NCBI RefSeq assembly: GCF_016918855.1
Contig: NZ_JADKYB010000007.1
Span: 124,001-188,000, forward strand
From: Actinacidiphila acididurans
GTDB taxonomy: Bacteria; Actinomycetota; Actinomycetes; Streptomycetales; Streptomycetaceae
Reading direction: 5' to 3'
Length of the DNA: 64,000 bases
The translations under genes and the position numbers were made by a program. Position 1 is the first letter of the stretch. Each line of letters begins with the position of its first letter. Of this stretch, positions 41,932-50,107 are shown piece by piece. The notes beneath the pieces were generated by a model. That model made no database searches and was not told the origin of the DNA. It worked only from the letters and a program-made list of their open reading frames with translations.

Positions 41932-42607
41932 CCTGCCGGCGGACCCCGGTCCGTGGGCGGGCGGCGCGGGCCGGCCCGGTCCCGCCGGACGGCCGCCGGG
42001 CCCCGGGTGGCCGCCGAACCCCGGACCGCCGCTGCGTCAGACGGCCGCCGACGGGCTGAAGATCGCCGTGGTGGGCGGCTTCGGGGCGGGCAAGACCACC
42101 CTGGTCGGGGCGATCAGCGAGATCCCGCCGCTGTCCACCGAGGAGACCATGTCCAGCGCGGGCGTCGGCATCGACGACCCCGCGACCAGCGGCGCCGGCA
42201 CCAAGTTCCGTACCACCGTGGCCTTCGACTTCGGCCGGATCACGCTGGACGAGGAGCGGGTGCTGTACGTGTTCGGCGCACCCGGGCAGGAGCGGTTCTG
42301 GTTCCTGTGGGACCGGCTGTTCTCCGGCACCATGGGCGCGGTCGTCCTGGTCGACACCCGGCGAATCACCGACTCCTGGTACGCGATCGACCGGCTGGAG
42401 CACCTGGGTGTGCCGTTCATCGTGGCCCGCAACAACTTCGGGCCGCCGGGGCACTCGCTGGAGGAGCTGCGCGACGCCCTGGCGCTGCCGCCCGGCATTC
42501 CCCTGGTCGACTGCGACGCCCGCAAGCGGCACTCGGCCAAGCGCGTGCTGGTCACCCTGGTCGATCACCTGCTGACCTTCGCCACGGACCGGGAGACGCT
42601 GCGGTGA
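41912..42607 (+). CDS. cvnD: Conservon Ras-like GTPase CvnD
   Basis: A 231-aa small GTPase of the MglA-related DUF/ATP-GTP-binding group. A Pro/Gly-rich 45-residue extension precedes the P loop GGFGAGKTTLVGA. The switch region is LYVFGAPGQERFWFLWD, and the base-recognition motif is altered (VARNNFG rather than NKxD), a common feature of the group. Overlaps cvnC at its start and the P450 at its end (ATGA-type, GTGA). Confidence 0.93.
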   Translation: MHSRTSDLPADPGPWAGGAGRPGPAGRPPGPGWPPNPGPPLRQTAADGLKIAVVGGFGAGKTTLVGAISEIPPLSTEETMSSAGVGIDDPATSGAGTKFRTTVAFDFGRITLDEERVLYVFGAPGQERFWFLWDRLFSGTMGAVVLVDTRRITDSWYAIDRLEHLGVPFIVARNNFGPPGHSLEELRDALALPPGIPLVDCDARKRHSAKRVLVTLVDHLLTFATDRETLR

Positions 42608-44313
42608 CGTCGTACCAGGACTTCCCGGACCGCCCGGACGCGGCCGGCCGGCCGCCGCTCCCGGAGTACCCGGCTGCGGCCCGCGAGGAGCCGGAGCAGC
42701 AGCCGTACGCGGCCCGCCCGGCGTATCAGGTGCGACAGCAGGACGCGGTCCCGCAGCCGGGCGCCGGCTGGGACCCGCAGCCCGCGGCCCGGCCGACCCC
42801 GCCCCCGCCCTCCCCCGCACCGCCCGCGCCGGCGCCGGGCCTCCAGCCGGTGCCGCCGCCGCAGATCGGCGCACCCTGGGAGCCGCGTACGGACCCGGGT
42901 GCGGCACCCGGCTCCTGGTCCGGGCCGGGGGGCGGCGGCTACGAAGGGCGCCCCGGGACGGAGGGCTCCCCCGGGACGCCCGGTCCCTACGAGCCCCGGC
43001 CCGGCTCCCCGGCCCCGTCCGGACCCGTGCCGGGCGCGGAGCCCGGCTTCTCCTACGGCACCGGGTCCAGCCCCTGGGGCACCGAACCGCAGCTCGTCCC
43101 CACCCGGCTCGACGTGCCCGCGCTGCACGACAATCCGGCCGGATACTTCGGCGCGCTGCGCCTGATGCACGGCACGGTCGCGCCGGTGCTGCTCGAGGGC
43201 GACCTGCCGGCCTGGCTGGTGCTCGGCTACCGCGAGGTGCACTACGTGCTGGCCAACCCCGGCCTGTTCGGGCGCGATTCGCGGCGCTGGCACTCCTGGC
43301 ACCGGGTCCCGCAGAGCTGGCCGCTGCTCCCCCAGGTCGCGCACAACTCCTCGGTGCTGTTCACCGAGGGCGACGCCCACCGGCGGCGGGCCGGCGCGAT
43401 CGCCGATGTGCTGGCCGGGGCCGACCAGTTCGAGCTGCGGCTGGCCGCCGAGCGCGCGGCGGACGCCGCCATCGACTGGTTCGCCGGCGCCGGCCGGGCC
43501 GAACTGGTCGCGGACTACGCCGGACAGGTGCCGCTGCGGGTGATGGCCGCCCTGCTGGGCCTGCACGAGGACGAGACGGCGGAGCTGGCCACCGACGTGG
43601 CGCTGTCCTTCGACGACGGCCCGGAAGCGGCGGCGGCCTGCGCCCGTACCCGCAACACCATGGAGGTGCTGCTGGAGCGGGCCCGGCGGCGGCCCGGCCC
43701 GGAGATCCCGGCCCGGCTGCTGGCCCACCCGGCCACTTTGGACGAGGAGCAGATCGTCCAGGACCTGCTGGCCCTGGTGACGATCGGCCAGCAGCTCACC
43801 GCCCAGTGGATAGGCAACGCGCTGCGGCTGATGCTCACCGACGACCGGTTCGCGGTCACGCTGTCCGGCGGGCGGCGCAGCGTCGGGCAGGCGCTCACCG
43901 AGGTGCTGTGGACCGAGACGCCCGCCCAACTGGTCATCGGCCGCTGGGCGACCCGCGACACCCAGCTCGGCGGCCGGCTGGTGCGACAAGGCGACTGCCT
44001 GGTCCTCGGGCTTGCCGCGGCCAACACCGACCCGGCGGTGTGCCCGTACGCGGCACCGGGTCTGTCCCAGGCGTCGGCCGCGGCGCCCGGCGCGGTCGCC
44101 AACCAGGCCCATCTGTCCTTCGGCCACGGCGAGCACCGCTGCCCCGCGCCCGCCCCGGAGATCGCCGAGATCACCGCCAAGGCGGCCATCGAGGTGCTGC
44201 TCGACCGCCTCCCGGACCTGCACCTGTCCGTCCCCGACAGCGAGGTCCGCCCGCGCCCCTCGCTGTGGCTGCGCGGCCCGGCGGCACTGCCGGTGGAGTT
44301 CACCCCGGTGTGA
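42604..44313 (+). CDS. cvnE: Conservon cytochrome P450, CYP157-like (CvnE)
   Basis: A 569-aa protein: a ~180-residue Pro/Gly/Tyr-rich N-terminal extension unusual for a P450, then a P450 fold. The heme-ligand motif is LSFGHGEHRCPAPAPEIAE. The K helix, which should hold ExxR, reads ALTEVLWTETP, so Arg is replaced by Trp. The CYP157 family is known to lack ExxR, and conservons often end in a CYP157. The I helix (LVTIGQQLTAQW) also lacks the usual acid-Thr pair, so monooxygenation may be impaired. The start is a GTG overlapping cvnD. Substrate unknown. Confidence 0.92.
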   Translation: MTSYQDFPDRPDAAGRPPLPEYPAAAREEPEQQPYAARPAYQVRQQDAVPQPGAGWDPQPAARPTPPPPSPAPPAPAPGLQPVPPPQIGAPWEPRTDPGAAPGSWSGPGGGGYEGRPGTEGSPGTPGPYEPRPGSPAPSGPVPGAEPGFSYGTGSSPWGTEPQLVPTRLDVPALHDNPAGYFGALRLMHGTVAPVLLEGDLPAWLVLGYREVHYVLANPGLFGRDSRRWHSWHRVPQSWPLLPQVAHNSSVLFTEGDAHRRRAGAIADVLAGADQFELRLAAERAADAAIDWFAGAGRAELVADYAGQVPLRVMAALLGLHEDETAELATDVALSFDDGPEAAAACARTRNTMEVLLERARRRPGPEIPARLLAHPATLDEEQIVQDLLALVTIGQQLTAQWIGNALRLMLTDDRFAVTLSGGRRSVGQALTEVLWTETPAQLVIGRWATRDTQLGGRLVRQGDCLVLGLAAANTDPAVCPYAAPGLSQASAAAPGAVANQAHLSFGHGEHRCPAPAPEIAEITAKAAIEVLLDRLPDLHLSVPDSEVRPRPSLWLRGPAALPVEFTPV

Positions 44314-44330
44314 GTGCCGCGGGTGCCCGG

Positions 44331-44356
44331 CGGCCGTACGCGGCGGCGTACGGCCG
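44331..44356. terminator. Bidirectional hairpin after the conservon
   Basis: CGGCCGTACGC-GGCG-GCGTACGGCCG makes an 11-bp perfect stem between cvnE and the convergent MFS gene. Confidence 0.75.
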
Positions 44357-44403
44357 GGGGCCAGGTGGTACGTGGGTCCGCGCCGGCTGTGTCACTCGCT
44401 GCG

Positions 44404-45717
44404 TCACTCCGGGACGCGGGCGGTCGGGGTGCGGTGGACGCTCTCGACCCGGCTGACCGCTATCCGGTCGCGCTCCAGGCGTTCGGCGCGGCGGCGCAGC
44501 CGCAGGATCTGCCAGGTGCCCACCGCCTGGAGGACGAACACGGTGCTCCAGGCGACGCGGTAGTTGTCGCCGGTGGCGTCGAGCAGGACGCCGATCGCGA
44601 ACAGGGTGATCATGGAGGCGGTGAAGCCGCCGATGTTGACGATGCCGGAGGCCGTGCCGAATCGTTCCGGCGGATTGGCCGGGCGGGCGAAGTCGAAGCC
44701 GATCATCGAGCCGGGGCCGCAGGCGCCGAGCACGACGCACAGCAGGATCAGCAGCCACAGCGGGTCGTGCCGGCCGGGCCAGGCCAGCACCGCCGCCCAG
44801 GCCACCGCGGTGGCCGCGATCACCCCGAGGGTCAGCGGCATCCGCAGCCCGTGGTGGCGCGCGATGAGCTGGCCGAAGACCATGCCGAACACCATGTTGG
44901 CCACCACGACCAGGGTGAGCAGGCCGCCGGCCGCGCCGCGCGACATCCCCTGGGCCTCCACCAGGTACGGCAGTCCCCACAGCAGCAGGAACACCATCCC
45001 GGAGAACTGGGTGGTGAAGTGCGTCCACATGCCCAGCCGGGTGCCGGGCTCGCGCCAGGCGTCGGCGATCTGGCGGCGGACGAAGGCGAGCCCGGCATGG
45101 TGCGCGGGCGGGGCCTCGTAACCGTCCGGGTGGTCCTTGAGGAAGAGCGCGACCAGGACCAGGACGGCCGCGCCGCCGATCGCGGTGCCCAGGAAGGTCG
45201 GGGTCCAGCCGGCCGTGTGCAGCAGCCGGGACAGCGCCACCGTGGACACCAGGTTGCCCGCGACCCCGAACAGCGCGGCGCACTGCGCGATGAGCGGGCC
45301 GCGCCGGGCCGGGAACCAGCGCGAGCCGAGCCGCAGCACGCTGACGAACGTCATCGCGTCGCCGCAGCCGAGCACCGCCCGGGCGCCGAGCGCCATGCCG
45401 TACGAGTGGGACAGCGCGAACGCCGACTGCCCGGCGGTGAACAGCACCGCTCCCAGCATCAGCACCTTCTTGGTGCCGAGCCGGTCGACCATCAGGCCGA
45501 CGGGTATCTGCATGCCCGCGTACACCAGCACCTGGAGGATGGAGAAGCTGGACAGCGCCGAGGCACCGATGTGGAAGCGGTCGGCCGCGTCGATGCCGGC
45601 CACGCCGAGGCTGGTGCGGTGGATCACCGCGACGAAGTAGACGAGGGTGCCGACCCCCCAGACGAGGGCGGCGCGCCGGCCGCCCGGTGGGTCGCCCGGC
45701 AGGGGCCTGCCGGTCAC
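44404..45717 (-). CDS. Major facilitator superfamily transporter
   Basis: A 437-aa protein with about twelve membrane helices. LVYFVAVIHRTSLGVAGI opens helix 1, and GLMVDRLGTKKVLMLG is the characteristic loop 2-3 motif. A second half follows after a cytoplasmic loop with HPDGYEAPPAHH. It belongs to the DHA/ACS-like transporters of organic anions. It starts with GTG overlapping the gntR stop codon (GTGA), so it is the regulated target of that gene. Substrate not predictable. Confidence 0.9.
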   Translation of the reverse strand: MTGRPLPGDPPGGRRAALVWGVGTLVYFVAVIHRTSLGVAGIDAADRFHIGASALSSFSILQVLVYAGMQIPVGLMVDRLGTKKVLMLGAVLFTAGQSAFALSHSYGMALGARAVLGCGDAMTFVSVLRLGSRWFPARRGPLIAQCAALFGVAGNLVSTVALSRLLHTAGWTPTFLGTAIGGAAVLVLVALFLKDHPDGYEAPPAHHAGLAFVRRQIADAWREPGTRLGMWTHFTTQFSGMVFLLLWGLPYLVEAQGMSRGAAGGLLTLVVVANMVFGMVFGQLIARHHGLRMPLTLGVIAATAVAWAAVLAWPGRHDPLWLLILLCVVLGACGPGSMIGFDFARPANPPERFGTASGIVNIGGFTASMITLFAIGVLLDATGDNYRVAWSTVFVLQAVGTWQILRLRRRAERLERDRIAVSRVESVHRTPTARVPE

Positions 45718-46403
45718 GACGCGCTTCCGGCGAGCAGCACCTTGACCCGGGAGATGTGCTGTTCCACCACGGATTCGGCCTCCTCGGCGGCGCCGGCCCG
45801 CAGCGCGTCCAGGATCTCGGTGTGCTCGGCGACGGTCAGCGCCACCCGGCTGGGCTCGGCGTGCATGGTGGCCACGCCCATCCGCAACTGCCGGTCGCGC
45901 AACTGGTCGTAGAGGTGCGCGAGGATGCGGTTGCCGGCGGCGCGGACGATCTCGGCGTGGAAGCCGCGGTCGGCGGCCGCGAAGGCCGCCAGATCGCCGC
46001 TGGCCGCGAGCTCGCGCTGCTCGGCGAGGGAGTCCTCCAGCCGCGCGATCAGCCCGGCCGGCACCGCGCCCACCACCTTGGCCACCGCGTGCCGTTCGAC
46101 CAGCAGCCGGGTCTCCACGACGTCGGCGATCTCCTGCGCCGACACCGGCAGCACGAGCGCGCCCTTCTTCGGGTACAGCTTCAGCAGCCCCTCGGCCTCC
46201 AGCCGCAGCAGCGCCTCGCGCACGGGAGTGCGCGAGACCCCGACCGCGTCGGCCAGATCCCCTTCGGTGAGCAGCGTCCCGCCCTCGTAACGGCGGTCCA
46301 GCACTCCGCTCTTGACATGCGAATAGACCCGCTCGGCGGCGGGCGGTGCTTTGACGGCGGCCTCGGACACGACAGCGGCGGCTCTCTCGGCGACGGCATC
46401 CAT
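45714..46403 (-). CDS. GntR-family (FadR/FCD) regulator
   Basis: A 229-aa regulator: a winged helix at residues ~25-85 (AERVYSHVKSGVLDRRYEGG, LADAVGVSRTPVREALLRLE) and an FCD helical effector domain (ETRLLVERHAVAKV, FHAEIVRAAGNRILAHLYD, EHTEILDALRAGAAEEAE). The His residues of the FCD domain usually bind a metal and a carboxylate ligand. It lies directly upstream of and overlapping the MFS gene, a local regulator-transporter operon. The ATG at 46403 has no clear ribosome site; a GTG 3 codons upstream is an alternative. Confidence 0.9.
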   Translation of the reverse strand: MDAVAERAAAVVSEAAVKAPPAAERVYSHVKSGVLDRRYEGGTLLTEGDLADAVGVSRTPVREALLRLEAEGLLKLYPKKGALVLPVSAQEIADVVETRLLVERHAVAKVVGAVPAGLIARLEDSLAEQRELAASGDLAAFAAADRGFHAEIVRAAGNRILAHLYDQLRDRQLRMGVATMHAEPSRVALTVAEHTEILDALRAGAAEEAESVVEQHISRVKVLLAGSAS

Positions 46404-46887
46404 GATGCGCACATCTTAGATACAACATGGATGCGGAGGTACGGGTGGTCCGCGATACGGACGGGGCGGTCGGGGGCGAGCTGAGGCAGTAGGGGGCACA
46501 GGGGGTCGGGGCGGGGTCGGGGCGGAGCCGGCAGGGGCGCGGGGCGGGCGCCGGTACGGGCCGCGTCCGCGCTGGGGCGGCCGGGGGCGGGCACCGGTGC
46601 GAACCCGGTCCGCGCCGGGCGGGCGGGGGACAAGGACAGGTGCCGGCCTGGTCGCCACCCCGCCGGCCGTCGTGGCCCGGCGACACCGCCGCGCCGGAGC
46701 CGGCCCCTGCCGCCCAGCGCCCCCGAAAACCCGCACCGACGCCGAACGCCGCTGGTCAGCGTCCCTGGCACCACCCGCCTTCTTGACGGGACATGACAAC
46801 GGTGTCTCAATGGTGGCGCGCCCACACCAATGCCGCGCGCGACCGCGCGATCGGCGTCAAGAGCCCATCGGCCAGGGGTGGTTGACC
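46404..46887 (+). other. Gene-free region with G-quadruplex-prone sequence
   Basis: A gap of 484 bp upstream of the GH76 gene. At 46492-46522 the plus strand has five G tracts (5, 5, 4, 4 and 4 G) separated by one to four bases, a G-quadruplex pattern. A leader with AGGGG before the GH76 start is at its end. No small gene was convincing. Confidence 0.4.
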
Positions 46888-48768
46888 ATGATGTCCCAAC
46901 GCACGATGCGACTTTTACCGGTGTTGCTGGTCACCGCCCTGGTGACCGCGCTGCTCGCGGCGTGGCCCGCCGGGCCGGCCGCGGCCTCGGCCGCCGCGAG
47001 CCCGCCCGGGCCGGCGGCCACGACCACGGTGTGCGCGCTGTACTGCGACACCCGCGACCCGTCGCTGGCGACGCACGAGACCTTCCCGGTGCCGAACATC
47101 ACCGTCAACGGCCGGGTGGTCGAGCTGCACGTCACCGACCCGGACGGCATGGCGTGGGCGAGCATCGACAACGGGCAGCTCAACGACTCGGTGTGGCTGG
47201 ACCGTTCCTGGGACGGCGGCGCCACCTGGGACGGCCTGCTCGGCAAGGCGTGGATCCCCTCGACGTGGACCGGCACCCGGACCCTCATGTACAACCTGTA
47301 CGACCCCACGAACCACCGCCGCGCGGTGCTGCGGGCCTGCGGCGACGCGGGAGGCGTCTCCTGCACCCAGTGGGCCCACCTGGACGTGTGCGCCGCCCAC
47401 TGCGACGGGCTCGACCCGTCCGTCGGCACCGGCGACGCGCAGCCCCTCCCGGCCACCACGCTGAACGGCCGCACCATCGCCCTGCACATGGACACCTCGG
47501 GCATGGCCTGGGCCGCGCTGTCGGCCGGCAAGGCGGGCGACGAGGTGTGGCTCGACCGTTCCTGGAACAGCGGCGCGAGCTGGCCGGACGGCTCCTCCAA
47601 GGGCCGGACGTCCGTGCCCGCGGGCGCCACCGGGGTGCGGACCGCCAAGTACAACACCGACGACACGCTCGGCCTGCTGTACGGCGGGGCGGTGCGCGCC
47701 TGCGGCCGGGCCGTCGAGGGCCAGAACGGCAGTTGCACCGCCTGGGCCCGTCCGGCCGGCTCGCGCCCCGCGGCCGCCGCCGACGCGCTGATGTACTCCT
47801 ACGACCCCAACACCGCGTACTGGCCGTCGAGCTGGTGGAACTCCGCCGTCGCCCTGGCCACCGTGATCGACTACATGCGGCAGACCGGCGACACCCGCTA
47901 CGCCTGGGTGGTCTCGCGCACCTACCAGGTCAACCGCGGCTCCTTCCCGGCCGGGGCCCGCAGCTCCGACCCGATCGAGGGCGACTTCATCAGCCGCGCC
48001 ACCGACGACGCCGAGTGGTGGGCGCTGGCCTGGATCGACGCGTACGACCTCACGCACGACACCACGTACCTCAACGAGGCGGTGACCATAGCCAATTACG
48101 TGAACGGGCTGTGGGACACGGGCAGTTGCGGCGGCGGGGTGTGGTGGGACCGCGAGCGCACGTACAAGAACGCGGTGACCAACGGCCTGTACGTGCGGAT
48201 CACGGCGGCGCTGCACAACCGGATCGCGGGCGACACCCTGTGGCTCGGCCGGGCCACCACCGCCTGGCACTGGTACCTGGGCAGCGGCCTGATCAATTCG
48301 GCCGGGCTGGTCAACGACGGGCTCACATCGGGCTGCGCCAACAACGGCCAGACCGTGTGGTCCTACAACCAGGGGCTGGCGATCGGCGCGGCGGTCGAGG
48401 TCTGGCGGGCCACCGGCGACTCCTCCGCCCTGTCCACCGCCCGCCGGCTGGCCGACGCCGCGGTCGCCTCTCCCGCCCTGGTCAGCGGCGGCGTCCTCAC
48501 CGAGTCCTGCGACACCGCCACGGCGTCCTGCGACGACAACGGCAAGCAGTTCAAGGGCGTCTTCATGCGCTACCTCCAGGACCTGAACTCGGCGACGGGC
48601 AACGCGTACGGCTCCTTCGCCGCCACTCAGGCCAACACCCTGTGGTCCACCGACCGCGACTCCCTCAACCGCCTCGGCGAGCGCTGGTCCGGCGGCCAGA
48701 GCGGGCCCAACCCCGTCGACTGGCGCACCCAGGCGTCGGCGCTGAGCGCGCTGCTGGCCGCGCCCTGA
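46888..48768 (+). CDS. Secreted GH76 alpha-1,6-mannanase-like enzyme with a duplicated N-terminal module
   Basis: A 626-aa exported protein. After the signal (LLPVLLVTALVTALLAAWPAG) come two homologous ~105-residue modules (~47-150 and ~155-265), each with TxCALYCD or VCAAHCDG, LNGR, GMAWA, VWLDRSW and RACG. The C-terminal ~350 residues are an (alpha/alpha)6 barrel of GH76 type: SSWWNSAVALATVIDYM, DFISRATDDAEWWALAWIDAYD with the catalytic Asp-Asp pair, GSCGGGVWWDRERTYKNAVTN and YNQGLAIGAAVEVW. GH76 enzymes cut alpha-1,6-mannan backbones of fungal walls. AGGGG precedes the first ATG. Single gene. Confidence 0.88.
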   Translation: MMSQRTMRLLPVLLVTALVTALLAAWPAGPAAASAAASPPGPAATTTVCALYCDTRDPSLATHETFPVPNITVNGRVVELHVTDPDGMAWASIDNGQLNDSVWLDRSWDGGATWDGLLGKAWIPSTWTGTRTLMYNLYDPTNHRRAVLRACGDAGGVSCTQWAHLDVCAAHCDGLDPSVGTGDAQPLPATTLNGRTIALHMDTSGMAWAALSAGKAGDEVWLDRSWNSGASWPDGSSKGRTSVPAGATGVRTAKYNTDDTLGLLYGGAVRACGRAVEGQNGSCTAWARPAGSRPAAAADALMYSYDPNTAYWPSSWWNSAVALATVIDYMRQTGDTRYAWVVSRTYQVNRGSFPAGARSSDPIEGDFISRATDDAEWWALAWIDAYDLTHDTTYLNEAVTIANYVNGLWDTGSCGGGVWWDRERTYKNAVTNGLYVRITAALHNRIAGDTLWLGRATTAWHWYLGSGLINSAGLVNDGLTSGCANNGQTVWSYNQGLAIGAAVEVWRATGDSSALSTARRLADAAVASPALVSGGVLTESCDTATASCDDNGKQFKGVFMRYLQDLNSATGNAYGSFAATQANTLWSTDRDSLNRLGERWSGGQSGPNPVDWRTQASALSALLAAP

Positions 48769-48795
48769 CCACGTCCTGACCGCGTCCTCCGCTCG

Positions 48796-48831
48796 GTCCA
48801 GGCGTCAGTCCAGGCGTCAGTCCAGGCGTCA
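48796..48831. repeat. 12-bp tandem repeat spanning a stop codon
   Basis: gtccaggcgtca occurs three times in tandem plus a partial fourth. The TGA of the zinc-ribbon protein gene (48829-48831) lies in the third copy, so Leu-Asp-stop is repeated downstream of the gene. Confidence 0.85.
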
Positions 48832-49530
48832 GTCCAGGTGGATGCTGGCGTCGACGATCATGCCGTCGGTCACCGTGTACGTACCGCTGAAGTTCTTCAC
48901 CGTGCCGTCGGTCTGGTCGGCGGTCACCGAGACGTCGACCAGATCCGAGGACGAGGGGTCGTCGGTGGCGTCCACCCGGACGTCCTGCGTGGTGGAGAAG
49001 CCGTCGACCCAGGCGCTGTAGGAGGACCCGCCGATGTTCCGGCCGCCGAGGTCCCAGGCTGCCTGGAAGTCCTGGGCGTTGATGTCGTCGTAGTACGCCC
49101 GCACCACGTCGGCCGGATCGGTGGGCGCGGTGGTGGTGTCGGTGGTGGCCGGGGTGTCCGTCGGCGTGTCCGTGAAGGTGTCGGTGGGCGTGTCGGTGAA
49201 CACGTCCGTGTCGGTCGGGGTGTCGCTCGGGCTGTCGCCCGGTAACGCCCCGCCCGCGGGGTCGCTCGGCTGCGATTCGTCCGGTGCCGGTGACGAGGCG
49301 CTGGAATGTCCGTGCCCGGAGGACGAGGCGAGGAAATACGCGGCGGTGCCGCCCCCGGCGAGCAGCACCACCACCAGGGCCAGCAGCCATACGGGCAGCG
49401 CCGTCGACCCCACGGTGAGGTAACCGGGCTGGTGCAGCCCTGGCTCGTCCACGCGCGGCTGGCCGCAGCGGGTGCAGAAGCGGGTGTGGGCGTCCGCGAA
49501 GGGGGCGCCGCAGTAGGTGCAGTGGGACAC
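48829..49530 (-). CDS. Zinc-ribbon membrane protein with a Thr/Asp-rich linker and a TTA codon
   Basis: A 233-aa protein with a cytoplasmic zinc ribbon (CTYCGAPFADAHTRFCTRCG), one membrane helix (PVWLLALVVVLLAGGGTAAYFLA), a long outside linker of DTPTDTFTDTPTD repeats and a C-terminal ~110-residue domain (ADVVRAYYDDINAQDFQAAWD, GFSTTQDVRVDATDD, FSGTYTVTDG). That last part looks like an NTF2/DUF4878-type lipocalin-free fold. Codon 96 (49245-49243) is TTA. It starts with GTG. It is the last of three minus-strand genes, two of which have zinc ribbons and TTA codons. Confidence 0.78.
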   Translation of the reverse strand: MSHCTYCGAPFADAHTRFCTRCGQPRVDEPGLHQPGYLTVGSTALPVWLLALVVVLLAGGGTAAYFLASSSGHGHSSASSPAPDESQPSDPAGGALPGDSPSDTPTDTDVFTDTPTDTFTDTPTDTPATTDTTTAPTDPADVVRAYYDDINAQDFQAAWDLGGRNIGGSSYSAWVDGFSTTQDVRVDATDDPSSSDLVDVSVTADQTDGTVKNFSGTYTVTDGMIVDASIHLD

Positions 49531-49651
49531 TGCCTGCTCCGTCCGGCGATGCGAATGGGTACGGGATGAGCGCGGGTTCGGACAGGTGCGGACACATACG
49601 TGCGGGTACGTACACGCAGCCGCCGGGCGGGTGCGCGTACGTCCGGCTGCG

Positions 49652-50023
49652 TCACAGGCCGCGGATGGCCTGTTCGATCGTCGCCGCCAGCGCCGCCAGC
49701 GGGGCGAAGTCCTCCATCGCGGAGCTGAGCCCGGCGGCGAACCGCCGCAGCCGGCCGGTCCGCGGGCTGGGGGCGGCCAGTTCGTCGCGGGCGGCCTCGA
49801 TCTCGGTGACGAGTTCGGCGCGCTCCGGGTGCCCTGAGCGCGCGAGTTCGCCGGTCATCCGGGCCAGCAGGGCGCTGATCTCCTGCGGCGAGGTGCGCTG
49901 CTCGGCCGCGGACCGCAGCGGCCCGTCGACGCGTACCTCGGCCTTCGACCCGCGGCCGCTGGCCACGGCGTTGCCCGAGACGTTCGAGCCACCGGTGGCG
50001 CTGATGCCGCTGTTGCTGTCCAT
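49652..50023 (-). CDS. Small cytoplasmic protein, companion of the zinc-ribbon membrane protein
   Basis: A 123-aa protein with no membrane helix. The N-terminus SGISATGGSNVSGNAVASG shares the pattern GGSxVxGxxVASG with the C-terminal tail of the protein encoded just upstream (GGSKVEGSSVASG). The rest is helical: SPQEISALLARMTGELARSG, ERAELVTEIEAARDELAAPS, PLAALAATIEQAIRGL. The helical section resembles partner proteins of caspase-like or effector-associated systems, but no family can be named. It lies 84 bp downstream of the 521-aa gene. Confidence 0.7.
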   Translation of the reverse strand: MDSNSGISATGGSNVSGNAVASGRGSKAEVRVDGPLRSAAEQRTSPQEISALLARMTGELARSGHPERAELVTEIEAARDELAAPSPRTGRLRRFAAGLSSAMEDFAPLAALAATIEQAIRGL

Positions 50024-50107
50024 GTCGGTTCCCCCTGAGCCGTTGTCGGCGGTGCGGCGGTCGGTCCTTCGGTGAGTACGCCGGCCGGAATGTCGGCCGG
50101 CGCTCCG

